Positions 32,676 through 41,856 of a stretch of DNA of 64,000 bases are shown one piece after another (the first letter of the stretch is position 1; every line of letters begins with the position of its first letter). The notes under the pieces are model-generated. The model ran no database searches, had not been told where the DNA came from, and saw only the letters and a program-made list of their open reading frames with translations. Source of the stretch: MVYY01 sp012517575 (lineage in GTDB: Bacteria > Bacteroidota > Bacteroidia > Bacteroidales > Paludibacteraceae). A program made the translations under genes and the position numbers. The stretch is from the NCBI GenBank assembly GCA_031629035.1, contig JAVLUG010000003.1, positions 310,001-374,000 on the forward strand, read 5' to 3'.

Positions 32676-35186
32676 TCATACAAACAGCGTTCCAATTTGG
32701 TAAACGGCAAATGCTGCCAGCCATGCAAATGAAGTGTTGTAAACAACAGAAAATAAAGCCCATTGCCAACCGCCTTCCTTTTTAATAGCCGATATGGCAG
32801 CAATACAGGGAAAATATATCAAAATAAAAATCATAAAGGCAAATGCCGTTATGGGTGTAAATACTTTTTGACCTATCAACGGTCCTGAAGTATGCACCTG
32901 TTGCTGAATTTTTTCCTGAAGCGATGAGGAATTTTCATCAGCTCCTCTTTCAGCCTGATACAAAATACCCATTGTGCTTACCACCACTTCTTTTGCAGAC
33001 AAACCGGCTAGTAAACTGACGCCCATTTTCCAGTCGAAACCCAGCGGATAAATGGCCGGTTGAATAAAATGGCCCAATTGTCCGAGATATGATTGTTCCT
33101 GCAAGGCCGAATTTTTTGCTGTTTCTAAAGTCGAAATTTTTGTTTCTTTCTCTTCTTTATCAAGAGGAAGTTGTTGAACTTTTGCAATTTGTGTATCGTA
33201 ATGTTCACTGATTGACTTGTTGTGAGGAAAATATCCCAAAGCCCAAATAATAATGGAAACAAGTAAAATTACATTACCAATTTTTTTCAGGTATTCCTTG
33301 CTCTTGCTCCACATGTGCACCGTCGTATTTTTTAAAGTCGGTATCCGGTATGGAGGCAATTCCATTACAAAAGGTGCTTCTTCTTTTTTAAAAGCAATTT
33401 TCTTTACAAGCAATGCTGTAATGACGGCTACCATTATTCCAATCAGGTAAAGTGAAAAAAGAATCAATCCTTGATGTTTGTGAAAAATAGCCGAAATGAG
33501 CAGCAAATAAACTGGCAGTCGGGCGCTGCACGACATGAAAGGAATAATAATCATGGTTAGAATTCGGTCTTTTCTGTTTTTCAGCGTTCGGGTGGCCATA
33601 ATAGCCGGAACATTACAGCCAAAACCCATTACCAGCGGTACGAACGATTTTCCATGCAATCCGATTTTATGCATAAGTTTATCCATAATAAAGGATGCTC
33701 TGGCCATGTAACCGGTGTCTTCCATAATCGAAATGAAGAAAAACAAAATCATGATGTTGGGAAGAAAAATGATTACTCCACCTACGCCTCCGATAATTCC
33801 CTGAACAATCAAATCTCGCAATGCTCCTTCGGGCATAATATTTTCGACCCAGTTCCCCAGCAGTGTGATTCCATTGTCAATCCATTCCATTGGATAGTTC
33901 CCCAACTTGAAGGTGGCTTCAAACATCAACCACATGAAAAAAAGAAATATGGGATAGCCCCAAATTTTATGCGTAAGCAAATCGTCGAGTTCACGAGTGG
34001 TTTCTCTTCGATTCTTTTTTGGTAGTTTAAGTGTTTCTTTCAGCGCTCCGTCAATAAATCCGTATTTTGCCTCGGTAATTACGGTTTCCGCCGTTTCGCC
34101 GTATTCTTTTTCCAGTTCTTGTTTTGCTCTTTCGGCTGTTTTTATTATTTCGTTGTAATTTTTGTATTTTTCGAGTTGGGACATGGTGGTTTTATCACCC
34201 TCCAGTAATTTGATAGCCAGGTATCGTGAAGAATATTTATCGGTTATGGCAGGTTCTTTCCATATTACATCCTGAATTTCCTTGATAGCCTTTTCAATGT
34301 TTGTCCCATAATTGATGTGAATGTGTCGAGAGATGGGATCGGCATCTTCGTGAACTTCTATCACCTTTTTGAAAAGTTCATCAATACCTTTTCCTTTGGA
34401 AGCGATGGTTGGCACAATGGGAATACCAAGCATTTTCCCAAATGCCTTGAAGTCGAACTGTATTCCTTTCTTTTCCAGTTCGTCAAACATATTGAGCGCC
34501 ATTACCACTTTTATGTCCATGTCGATAAGTTGAGTAGTAAGAAAAAGATTACGTTCAAGATTAGAAGCATCCACTACGTTGATCACGACGTCTGGCATTT
34601 TTTCGGTAAGGTGATTTCTTACAAAAAGTTCTTCAGGTGTGTATTCATTGATGGAATAGGTTCCCGGAAGGTCGACAATTTTAAATACATATCCGTTTTT
34701 TTTCAATATGGCTTCCTTTGAATCCACCGTTACGCCAGCATAATTTCCCACCCGTTCGTGTGCTCCGGAAGCATAATTGAAAAGTGTCGTTTTTCCTGAA
34801 TTTGGATTCCCTACCAGAGCTACTTCAATAATTTTTTCTTTCCCGAGCAGGGAATGTTGGAGTATTTCTTCTTTTGGCTCACTTGCTTCTATTTCATCTA
34901 TAAAAGTTCCTTCAAATTTTCGGTTGTTCAGCCATTCCTGGGCTTGGTCCAGCAGCATAACTTCAACCAGTTCAGCTTCTGAGCGACGTAAAGAAACTTT
35001 GTAACCCATTATTTCGTATTCAATGGGATCCTGTAAAGGCGCTTTTTTGATCACCTTAATCTTTTTTCCTTTGACAAACCCCATTTCCGTAAGACGCCTT
35101 CGAAATGAACCATGTCCCATTATTTTGCTGATCACGCCTTCCTGTCCCGGTTCCAAATCGGCCAATAATGTATTTTTTATTTGCAT
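32676..35186 (-). CDS. feoAB: Ferrous iron transporter FeoA-FeoB fusion
   Basis: GTP-driven Fe(II) uptake permease. 836 residues with a FeoA SH3-like domain at ~1-77 (LADLEPGQEGVISKIMG, RRRLTEMGFVKGKKIKV) fused to FeoB. G-protein motifs: G1 GNPNSGKTTLFN (~126-137), G2 region VGNYAGVTVD, G3 DLPGTYS, G4 NMFDE. Core domains with Gate motifs: GYMARASFIMDK, GFGCNVPAIMATRTL and PFMSCSARLPVY, then WKMGVSLLAGLSAKEVVVST. The fusion is typical of Bacteroidota. The porin gene is 9 bp upstream and the Cys-rich accessory gene 38 bp downstream. Confidence 0.97.
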   Translation of the reverse strand: MQIKNTLLADLEPGQEGVISKIMGHGSFRRRLTEMGFVKGKKIKVIKKAPLQDPIEYEIMGYKVSLRRSEAELVEVMLLDQAQEWLNNRKFEGTFIDEIEASEPKEEILQHSLLGKEKIIEVALVGNPNSGKTTLFNYASGAHERVGNYAGVTVDSKEAILKKNGYVFKIVDLPGTYSINEYTPEELFVRNHLTEKMPDVVINVVDASNLERNLFLTTQLIDMDIKVVMALNMFDELEKKGIQFDFKAFGKMLGIPIVPTIASKGKGIDELFKKVIEVHEDADPISRHIHINYGTNIEKAIKEIQDVIWKEPAITDKYSSRYLAIKLLEGDKTTMSQLEKYKNYNEIIKTAERAKQELEKEYGETAETVITEAKYGFIDGALKETLKLPKKNRRETTRELDDLLTHKIWGYPIFLFFMWLMFEATFKLGNYPMEWIDNGITLLGNWVENIMPEGALRDLIVQGIIGGVGGVIIFLPNIMILFFFISIMEDTGYMARASFIMDKLMHKIGLHGKSFVPLVMGFGCNVPAIMATRTLKNRKDRILTMIIIPFMSCSARLPVYLLLISAIFHKHQGLILFSLYLIGIMVAVITALLVKKIAFKKEEAPFVMELPPYRIPTLKNTTVHMWSKSKEYLKKIGNVILLVSIIIWALGYFPHNKSISEHYDTQIAKVQQLPLDKEEKETKISTLETAKNSALQEQSYLGQLGHFIQPAIYPLGFDWKMGVSLLAGLSAKEVVVSTMGILYQAERGADENSSSLQEKIQQQVHTSGPLIGQKVFTPITAFAFMIFILIYFPCIAAISAIKKEGGWQWALFSVVYNTSFAWLAAFAVYQIGTLFV

Positions 35187-35195
35187 GACAAGAAT

Positions 35196-36371
35196 TTAAA
35201 AATTAATATAAAAACGTAATAATCCGACAAATGCGTTATTTATTGTTTCTCCCGTTCCTGCCGGATGAAGAATGTATTGCAAGTCCGGCTGAAGACTGAA
35301 ATATTCATTGAAATGATATTGATAAGTCAGTTCAAAAGCAGTTTCTCCCTTTCTGTCGAAATTTCTCAATGCTGCATGAGCAATGCCAAATCCCAATAAA
35401 TCGTCGGAGTTTTTTGTTAAAATTCCTTTCAGGTTGATTCCCGCTCCGGCATATAGATAATGTTGATTTTTGTTTTTCGGACTGACTGACAATTGCCCAA
35501 AAGCTGATATTTTTTGATTAATTTCTTGGTCAGCAATAAGATAGACGCCGTTGTTCTTTTGTTTGATGTTTGAACTGTCTGTTGATTGATGATAATACAA
35601 TCCGATTTTGTATGAGCCGTTTCGGTCTTTCAAAGGACTTTTGTTCCACTCGATTTCACTGATGGAAAGGAATCCTTCTTTTTGGCTAATTTCCCAATTT
35701 AAGCGGTAGGGGTGAGATTCAAAATCATCAGGTTGTCCATCATAGACAGCCGTTTTCAACAGTAAATTTTCCAAAAGACTCCATTCCAAGCGAAGCCCGA
35801 GTGCTGTAAAAGGGAAAATGGGACTTGGTATATTATAGGCAAAAGTAGAAGGAATGCCGAAAGAGCTGTTGATAAAAGCACTTCCGTATTCGGAGGCTGC
35901 AAAGTTTCCATCCATATTTTGCAGTCCGGCAGTAAGATTTATTTTCCCTATTTGTTGAGTAAACCAAAGATTGTTCAAAAATGTATGATTTCCAGCTTCA
36001 ATGTTCGATATACCCTGAAAGTCGCCGGTCAAATCTGCTGCAGGCAGTCCGCCATGTGTATTCATTCCTTCTATCAGCAATGTGCCGCCATCCCACCAGC
36101 CAGCCATCCGTGTATTCAATTCGGCTTTCAGCGATACAAGTCCGAGATAGGTACTGCCGCGCTTTATTCCTCCATTGAAATTATCTGCTCCTTCGCCAAT
36201 ATATGAAACCGAAAGATGTAAAGGTTTTGTCGTCTCGGTTTGTGCTGACAGAAATGTTGCCAACGAACCGTAAAACAAGGTCAACATCAATCCGACTTTG
36301 TTGCATGAAGCCATGAATACTTTCTTTGATTCTGGCTGAACTTCTCGAAGATTTTTTTTCATCATTTCCAT
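35196..36371 (-). CDS. OprB-type (carbohydrate-selective family) porin, in feo operon
   Basis: Outer-membrane beta-barrel channel of 391 residues. The ATG at 36369-36371 is the first after the promoter. Further Met codons follow, and the true signal peptide is the hydrophobic VGLMLTLFYGSLATFLSAQ ending near residue 44, so the N-terminus is uncertain. OprB-family features: YLGLVSLKAELNTRMAGWW, GGTLLIEGMNTHGG, NNLWFTQQIG, LTAGLQNMDGNFA, LGLRLEWSLLENL, KIGLYYHQS and a C-terminal aromatic strand FVGLLRFYINF ending in Phe. It lies 9 bp before feoAB behind an operator-like palindrome, suggesting that it admits Fe(II) rather than sugars (inference). Confidence 0.85.
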   Translation of the reverse strand: MEMMKKNLREVQPESKKVFMASCNKVGLMLTLFYGSLATFLSAQTETTKPLHLSVSYIGEGADNFNGGIKRGSTYLGLVSLKAELNTRMAGWWDGGTLLIEGMNTHGGLPAADLTGDFQGISNIEAGNHTFLNNLWFTQQIGKINLTAGLQNMDGNFAASEYGSAFINSSFGIPSTFAYNIPSPIFPFTALGLRLEWSLLENLLLKTAVYDGQPDDFESHPYRLNWEISQKEGFLSISEIEWNKSPLKDRNGSYKIGLYYHQSTDSSNIKQKNNGVYLIADQEINQKISAFGQLSVSPKNKNQHYLYAGAGINLKGILTKNSDDLLGFGIAHAALRNFDRKGETAFELTYQYHFNEYFSLQPDLQYILHPAGTGETINNAFVGLLRFYINF

Positions 36372-36405
36372 CAAAATTTTTATCGAATTTTTGTTTTTGA
36401 CGGCA

Positions 36406-36413
36406 CAAAGTTA
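36406..36413 (-). promoter_or_regulatory. Promoter -7 element, porin-feoAB operon
   Basis: Minus-strand TAACTTTG, exact match to TAnnTTTG, about 35 bp before the porin ATG. A -33 box is not distinct because the palindrome fills that spacer. Confidence 0.65.
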
Positions 36414-36417
36414 CACA

Positions 36418-36436
36418 ATTTAGATTGATTCTAAAT
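36418..36436 (-). promoter_or_regulatory. 19-bp operator-like palindrome, candidate metalloregulator site
   Basis: ATTTAGA, TTGAT, TCTAAAT: perfect 7-bp arms with a 5-bp centre. It starts 4 bp upstream of the -7 element, so a bound protein would block the promoter. Length and the TTAG/CTAA half-site ends recall DtxR/MntR-type operators. Repression by an iron-sensing DtxR- or Fur-like protein is inference from its place before an Fe(II) uptake operon. Confidence 0.6.
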
Positions 36437-36835
36437 AAGAATTAGTAAATAAATTTATTTTAATAAATAATTTTTTGTAATTTATTAAAAATCTGCATTA
36501 TGGATATTCCTTTTTTTTGTGAATTTTGAATAACTATTAATTTGAAATTATTCTAAATTGAAAAGAAATTTTTCCATGAAAACTAAATATTCAATAAAGT
36601 TCCTGATTTATAAATTGTTGAAGATATTATAAAATAAGAGAAGTTGAATCCAATTCTGTTTGTTGGGGAATGGTCAGTTTATGACTTTAGAAAAATATTG
36701 TCATTGAAATCGAATTTTTAATTTTTTTGATTTAAATGAGGAGAGTAAGGACAAAAGAGAGCGTGAAACCTATTTTTCCATGTTTTTTTACAAGTTGTCG
36801 ATTTACATTACAACAATTGAATCCGTATCGATTTA

Positions 36836-37546
36836 TTATATATTTCCAATTTCGTCCATTAAATTTTGTCGGTAGGTTTCTCCGATAAGAATTTTATGTC
36901 CGGCAATCATGATCCGATTTTTGCTGATATTTTCTATTTTGTTTTTCTGAACAATGTAGGAGCGGTGAACGCGAAGAAATCTGTCGCGTGGAAGTAAATC
37001 TTCCATGCTTTTCATGCTCATCAACGTGATAATAGGTTTCGCATCGTTCCGGACATAGATTTTTACGTAATCTTTCAATCCTTCCACGAAAAGAATATCA
37101 TCAAAAAGCACTTGCACCAACTTGTAGTCGGCTTTTACAAAAATTCCCGTTTTTTCTTTTCCTTCATTCAATGCAGCTTTTTGGGAAATTTCAAACCAGT
37201 TTAAAGCTTTTTTTGCAGCCGTAAGAAAGTCGCCAAATGAAATAGGCTTGAGCAGATAATCGAGAGCGTTTACCTTGTAACCGTTGATGGCATATTCGCT
37301 GAAGGCAGTAGTAAAAATAATTTTTGTGTCGGGATGGACAAACTGTGAAAATTCCATGCCACTGAGTTCGGGCATTTGAATATCCAGAAAAATAAGGTTG
37401 GGCTGCTGATTTTCCACATTATGCATGGCCGATATGGCACTCGAATATTTGCCTGTCAGTTTCAGAAAAGGCGTTCTTTGAACGTATGATTCCAGCAATT
37501 TGAGGGCAGGAGGTTCGTCGTCAATGATCCAGCAGCTGAGTATCAT
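36836..37546 (-). CDS. LytTR family response regulator
   Basis: DNA-binding response regulator, 236 residues from ATG 37544-37546. Receiver domain ~1-120 with acidic pair IDDE, phosphoacceptor Asp 55 in LIFLDIQMPELSG, TTAFSEYAINGY and Lys in YLLKPI; LytTR DNA-binding domain ~135-236 (YKLVQVLFDDILFVEGLKDYVKI, SMEDLLPRDRFLRVHRSYIV, RQNLMDEI). The start lies inside the 3' end of the histidine kinase gene (26-bp overlap), so the pair is translated together. Target genes unknown; the upstream outer-membrane receptor operon is the obvious candidate. Confidence 0.95.
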   Translation of the reverse strand: MILSCWIIDDEPPALKLLESYVQRTPFLKLTGKYSSAISAMHNVENQQPNLIFLDIQMPELSGMEFSQFVHPDTKIIFTTAFSEYAINGYKVNALDYLLKPISFGDFLTAAKKALNWFEISQKAALNEGKEKTGIFVKADYKLVQVLFDDILFVEGLKDYVKIYVRNDAKPIITLMSMKSMEDLLPRDRFLRVHRSYIVQKNKIENISKNRIMIAGHKILIGETYRQNLMDEIGNI

Positions 37547-38630
37547 TTTCAATGTCGATATTGGTATTGATTATCAGAATAGCAGAATATTCGTTGTTTT
37601 TAATTTCCGTATCGTAAATATAATGACCCGGATAAAGCAAATCCAGCCGTTTTTGCAATTGCTCCAATCCAATCCCTTTTCCGCTTTTATCGGAATCGGT
37701 CTTTGGAAAATAACTGTTTTTACACGAGAATTGCACTATTGCGCCTTGTTTTTCTATCAATTCAATGTGAATATATGAAGGTTTATCGCCGCTGATCCCG
37801 TGTTTGAAAGCATTTTCTATGAGTGAAATAAAAGTTAGTGGAGCAATTTTAGTGTTACTGTTGGAAATTAAGTTGAATTTTGTAGTTAATTTTACATTTT
37901 CGGCCAACCTTATTCGCATCAATTCGATATAGTTTTGCATGAACTCCACTTCCTGCAACAAAGATACAAAAGTTTGATTGTTATCATACAAAACATGTCG
38001 CAATAATTTGCTTAAATCTTGTACGGCTTGCTGGGCTTTCACTGGATTGAAATTGATTAATGCATAAATGTTGTTCAGCGTATTGAGCAAAAAATGTGGA
38101 TTGATTTGACTTTTCAGATTCTGAAGTTCAGCTTCGGTTTTGGCTTTTTCCAACTCTTTTCGTTCGTTATCGAGTTTAACCCAATGCATACTCATTTTTA
38201 TTGCTACGCTTAGCCCTGCCACAAGGGTTAGAAAAAAAGCATTGTTAAAAATAAATTTTAGAGGGAAAAAAGGTTTAGGCCTCCTACCTCTCATTCTCAT
38301 GGGTGGCCGTCCATCATAATTTAAACTGATAACCAATTCGTGAGCAAAATGCATCAATGCCGCTAAGGCTACAATTAAAATTAAATTGATAAGAATAAAT
38401 TCCTTTGTTTTCCTGTCGAAAAGAAATTTTTCAATCAAATAAAGGTAGTTTACATAAAATACCACAATAAAGCACAGTACCGTAGAGGCTGCATTCCAGA
38501 AAAAAACCCAATTAAATTCTTCATTTCTCCTATTGAAAAAGAATAAAGGAAAACATAATACAATCACCCATACCAAAATATGAATAAGAATATTATTTGG
38601 CCAGCTTTTCTGATTTTTATTATTATTCAT
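37521..38630 (-). CDS. LytS/YehU-type sensor histidine kinase
   Basis: 369 residues. Four membrane helices in the first ~150 residues (ILIHILVWVIVLCFPLFFF, TVLCFIVVFYVNYLYLI, LINLILIVALAALM, FNNAFFLTLVAGLSVAI). The loop between helices 3 and 4 is unusually basic and proline-rich (RPPMRMRGRRPKPFFP) and probably extracytoplasmic. His_kinase domain with phosphoacceptor His 179 in SQINPHFLLNTLNNIYALI, N-box LISLIENAFKHGI-like and a G-box GKGIGLEQLQKRL. Encoded between an outer-membrane receptor and its LytTR partner. Confidence 0.94.
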   Translation of the reverse strand: MNNNKNQKSWPNNILIHILVWVIVLCFPLFFFNRRNEEFNWVFFWNAASTVLCFIVVFYVNYLYLIEKFLFDRKTKEFILINLILIVALAALMHFAHELVISLNYDGRPPMRMRGRRPKPFFPLKFIFNNAFFLTLVAGLSVAIKMSMHWVKLDNERKELEKAKTEAELQNLKSQINPHFLLNTLNNIYALINFNPVKAQQAVQDLSKLLRHVLYDNNQTFVSLLQEVEFMQNYIELMRIRLAENVKLTTKFNLISNSNTKIAPLTFISLIENAFKHGISGDKPSYIHIELIEKQGAIVQFSCKNSYFPKTDSDKSGKGIGLEQLQKRLDLLYPGHYIYDTEIKNNEYSAILIINTNIDIENDTQLLDH

Positions 38631-38678
38631 TTTTGAATTGAAATTGGATTATTTTGAATGTTTGAAAATTATGTTTCA

Positions 38679-41477
38679 CTAAATAACATCTGCATCCGGC
38701 CCATGTCCGCCGGGTCCACCATCAAAACCCCTACGTGGCATCATGTCGTTTTGCGAAGCTCCATTTTTGAAAATATTGAATCGATAAACGAAATGAACTA
38801 TAAAGTAAGAAGTTAGTGTGTTGGCAGTAGTATCGGTGATATAATTGGATGTAGCACTTCGATTTATATTGCTTCTCTGCTGCAAAATGTCGTAAATTTT
38901 AAAGCGTAAAGTGCCATTTTTTTGTTTAAAAAGCTGTTTCTGAATGGAAGCGTTCCATATCAGAGCTTCTTGCTCGAAGCCAGTGGAATAACCGGAATTG
39001 GTATTGTATGATAAATCACTATCAATAGAAAAATCATAAGGTAAATAAAGTGAAGTATTGACAGAGGCATTGTAATTGAAATACTCCTGGTCCTGCTGAC
39101 CTGTCAAGCTGTTTTGAATATTGTTGTAATTAATATTCCCCCGTACCCCAAAATCCATGATGGCAGAACGAAAATCTATTCCCAATCCTTGTCCCAAACC
39201 TGTTCGCTGACTTAAGTTAATTTCATTGTTGGAAAATCCGTTGGAATGAGTATAACTGCCTGAAGACAGTGAAAAAACAGAAAAATTTGTTTTCTTAATC
39301 GGCAAATTTAACATTAGTCGTCCGTTGGCATTCCAGTTCCCGTTAATATTTTTGTAAGTAGTTTCTTTTTGTCCTGTAGATACATTTGTAGAGGTGGAAG
39401 AAACGATATCGTTCAAGGTGTAAGAAGCGTTTCCAAAGAAATTAATATTACTTTTCTGTTGAGGCATAAAATTCATATAGCGAATATTCAGTTGGTGGCT
39501 GAACGAAGGTTTTAAATCGGGATTGCCATAAGTTAAGTTTAAAGGGTCAGAAACATCTTTCACGGGCGAAAGTTGCGTTATAGATGGCTGACTTGTGATA
39601 CCCGAATACCTGATTCTTAAATTGTTTTGTCGACTCCAGCGATAGTTAAACTGTGCAGTAGGCGCATAATTGATACCGTGATTGGAAAGATTGTTATACA
39701 GAGAATCGCCTTTATAGGTTTTGCTGTTCGAATTGAATGGTTGCATACTGAAACCAAACATGTAATCATATTTTCCTCTGTTTGCCTTGAAATTCATTTC
39801 TACTGACTGGTTTATGAAATCGTTTTCCAACCTTTTGCTGTAGGTAGAATCCATTACCGTATAATTGCCCAAGTCATCTTTGGTTCGGGTGTCCTTGTTC
39901 GATTTGGAGAAATTTTGCTGATAATTGTAGGCAAGTTGAATAAAGTTATTGTGACCTATAGGTTCTACGTACGACAGAAAACTTTGCCAGCTTTTACTAT
40001 TGCTGGTATTGGTAAATTTCTGATCAATAATATCATCAGGTTTGCTTCCAAAATAATAAGTGTTGGAAAGGTTCGAACCATCGTTGTCTGCATTGTTCAA
40101 CTGTCCCCTTAGTTGGAGGCTGAGCACACGTCCTGTTTTTCCCAATTGTCTACTGACTTCGAGCCTGCCTCCGATATTCTGTCCGTTTCCATCCGAAGAA
40201 TATTTTGAATCGCCTTTATTGATGGAATCGTTTTCTTCATTGGTAGTAAAGAAGTTACTGATTTCGTCGCGGCTGTTTTCATAAACTCCAACACTTGGCC
40301 GAAATATGATGCGGGTAAGTGTGTCGGGCGTCCATTCCATTCGCAGATCCATGTTGAAATTTTGACTATAATTGTTGGTGGTGTCATTTTCGTTTTCAAA
40401 AGTATTTCCCCTGCTCAGCATATTTTGCGTTCGAACTTTCGACAATACATCATTATTAGTGGAACCATAACGAACATTTCCGCCCAATTTGAAAGTTTTG
40501 GAAAGCTGTGTGTTGAAATTAAATCCACCCATTCCTGACGTCGTAATTCCATCCTGATTTCCAAATATTCTGCGCATGCCACGACCGCCCATATTACCAA
40601 ACATGCTGGATGCCAAATCGGTAAATCCTGCATTATTGGTATTGTTGAGTCCCCCAATAAAAGTAAACTGATTTTTATTTTTCATAAAATTTAGCATGGC
40701 GTTGCCTTCATAGCGATCTTTGCTACCATATCCGGCAAAGGCATTTCCCATCAATCCCTCTTTCATCCCCTGCTTGATAACAAGATTAATCACAGTTTCC
40801 TCATCGCTGTCGTCAAAGCCGGTCATTTCTGCTATCTCGGATTTTTTATCCAGCACTTGAACTTTTTCCACCATTTTGGCCGGAAGATTTTTGGAAGCTA
40901 CTTTGGGGTCGTTGCTGAAAAATTCTTCCCCGTCCACCATGATTTTTTTTATTTCACGTCCGTTGACCGTAATTTTTCCTTCTTTATCAATTTCCACACC
41001 GGGCATTTTTTTGAGTAGATCTTCTACCACAGCGCTTTCCATAACTTTAAACGAGCCTGCATTAAATTCCAGCGTGTCTCCTTTTACTCTTACTTCAGGT
41101 GCTTTTTCCGTAACAACAACTTCCGAGAGCACTAGTTCTTTCTGTTCGAAGTAGAGTGTATCCAATCTGGCTATTGGGCGAGTAGGCGTAACCTGAACAT
41201 TCCGAAAAATATCCGTATATCCTAAAAAAGAAATGTTGACTATATAAGTACCGTATTTGACGGGAAGAGAAAAAGAGCCATCATTTTTGCTTGTTTGGCC
41301 CGTAACAAAACTGCTATCCTTTGGTTGAAGAACTTTTACATTGGCTAATGCAACGGGTTGTTTAGTGTTTTTATCAACTATTTTCCCGGTAATCATGCCG
41401 CTCCCTCCTGCTGCCTGAGCTTGGATAGAAAAAATGCATATAAATAAAACAAAGATAATATTCAACAGTTTTTTCAT
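38679..41477 (-). CDS. Outer-membrane receptor with carboxypeptidase-like domain
   Basis: 932 residues with signal peptide ~1-22 (NIIFVLFICIFSIQAQAA). Carboxypeptidase regulatory-like domain ~26-112 (ITGKIVDKNTKQPVALANVK, VNISFLGYTDIFRNV), plug-like domain ~120-220 (VEDLLKKMPGVEIDKEGKIT, VMVDGEEFFSNDPKVASKNL), then an OMP_b-brl_3-type barrel to ~905. The C-terminus is an odd Gly/Arg/His tail (MMPRRGFDGGPGGHGPD) instead of a terminal aromatic strand. The membrane kinase encoded 48 bp downstream makes this a probable receptor-sensor module. Good promoter upstream. Confidence 0.9.
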   Translation of the reverse strand: MKKLLNIIFVLFICIFSIQAQAAGGSGMITGKIVDKNTKQPVALANVKVLQPKDSSFVTGQTSKNDGSFSLPVKYGTYIVNISFLGYTDIFRNVQVTPTRPIARLDTLYFEQKELVLSEVVVTEKAPEVRVKGDTLEFNAGSFKVMESAVVEDLLKKMPGVEIDKEGKITVNGREIKKIMVDGEEFFSNDPKVASKNLPAKMVEKVQVLDKKSEIAEMTGFDDSDEETVINLVIKQGMKEGLMGNAFAGYGSKDRYEGNAMLNFMKNKNQFTFIGGLNNTNNAGFTDLASSMFGNMGGRGMRRIFGNQDGITTSGMGGFNFNTQLSKTFKLGGNVRYGSTNNDVLSKVRTQNMLSRGNTFENENDTTNNYSQNFNMDLRMEWTPDTLTRIIFRPSVGVYENSRDEISNFFTTNEENDSINKGDSKYSSDGNGQNIGGRLEVSRQLGKTGRVLSLQLRGQLNNADNDGSNLSNTYYFGSKPDDIIDQKFTNTSNSKSWQSFLSYVEPIGHNNFIQLAYNYQQNFSKSNKDTRTKDDLGNYTVMDSTYSKRLENDFINQSVEMNFKANRGKYDYMFGFSMQPFNSNSKTYKGDSLYNNLSNHGINYAPTAQFNYRWSRQNNLRIRYSGITSQPSITQLSPVKDVSDPLNLTYGNPDLKPSFSHQLNIRYMNFMPQQKSNINFFGNASYTLNDIVSSTSTNVSTGQKETTYKNINGNWNANGRLMLNLPIKKTNFSVFSLSSGSYTHSNGFSNNEINLSQRTGLGQGLGIDFRSAIMDFGVRGNINYNNIQNSLTGQQDQEYFNYNASVNTSLYLPYDFSIDSDLSYNTNSGYSTGFEQEALIWNASIQKQLFKQKNGTLRFKIYDILQQRSNINRSATSNYITDTTANTLTSYFIVHFVYRFNIFKNGASQNDMMPRRGFDGGPGGHGPDADVI

Positions 41478-41505
41478 TCTAAGTAAAATTTTTATTTTTT
41501 CACTA

Positions 41506-41537
41506 CAAAATTATTTCTCTTTCAACACAATACCAAA
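41506..41537 (-). promoter_or_regulatory. Promoter of receptor-kinase-regulator operon
   Basis: On the minus strand -33 TTTG at 41534-41537, a 20-bp spacer, then -7 TAATTTTG at 41506-41513. Both elements and the spacing fit the Bacteroidota consensus. The ATG is 29 bp further on. Confidence 0.7.
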
Positions 41538-41599
41538 CAAAATAGACAAACAGCATAGTTTTATCGACGAACAGGTCAGAAATGCTTGTTATTTGTTGT

Positions 41600-41634
41600 A
41601 AAAGGATAACCAAAAAAATTATTTGGTTCCTTTT
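41600..41634 (-). terminator. Possible terminator after GT2 gene
   Basis: AAAAGGATAACCAAA (41600-41614) pairs with TTTGGTTCCTTTT (41622-41634), with a two-base bulge and 7-nt loop. A/T-rich flanks allow either direction. It lies about 220 bp beyond the GT2 stop codon, which is far, so support is moderate. Confidence 0.5.
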
Positions 41635-41856
41635 ATTATGCTTTTCGCCGGTTTGAAAAGTGCTGAAAGAAATAGTTTTCCTTTTTTCAAAAAAGAATTG
41701 AAAAGTTAAACTATAATCGTTTTATCCAGTTCGTGGGAAGGGCAGAAATTAAGCGTAACAATTTTCGCTAATTTTAAAAACAATCAATGAATTGTGTTGA
41801 AATTTTTCGCAAAATAATTTTCACAAATGAAGTTTCAGATTACTACAAAACCATTA

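Larger units (their letters stand above)
36372..36835. other. AT-rich intergenic region with feo promoter and operator
   Basis: 464 bp between the LytTR regulator's 3' end and the porin start. The right-hand tenth carries the -7 element and the 19-bp palindrome listed separately, and an AAATAAATTTATTT palindrome follows at about 36447-36460. The remainder has no gene or RNA I can support. Confidence 0.5.
41478..41856. other. Intergenic region between receptor gene and GT2 gene
   Basis: 379 bp. It contains the receptor promoter (41506-41537) and a hairpin (41600-41634) that may end the upstream minus-strand cluster. No gene seen. Confidence 0.55.

Noticed and set aside
36447..36460. AAATAAATTTATTT palindrome upstream of the feo promoter as a second operator
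   Set aside because: Purely A/T and expected by chance in such AT-rich DNA; it lies upstream of the promoter without spacing relation.
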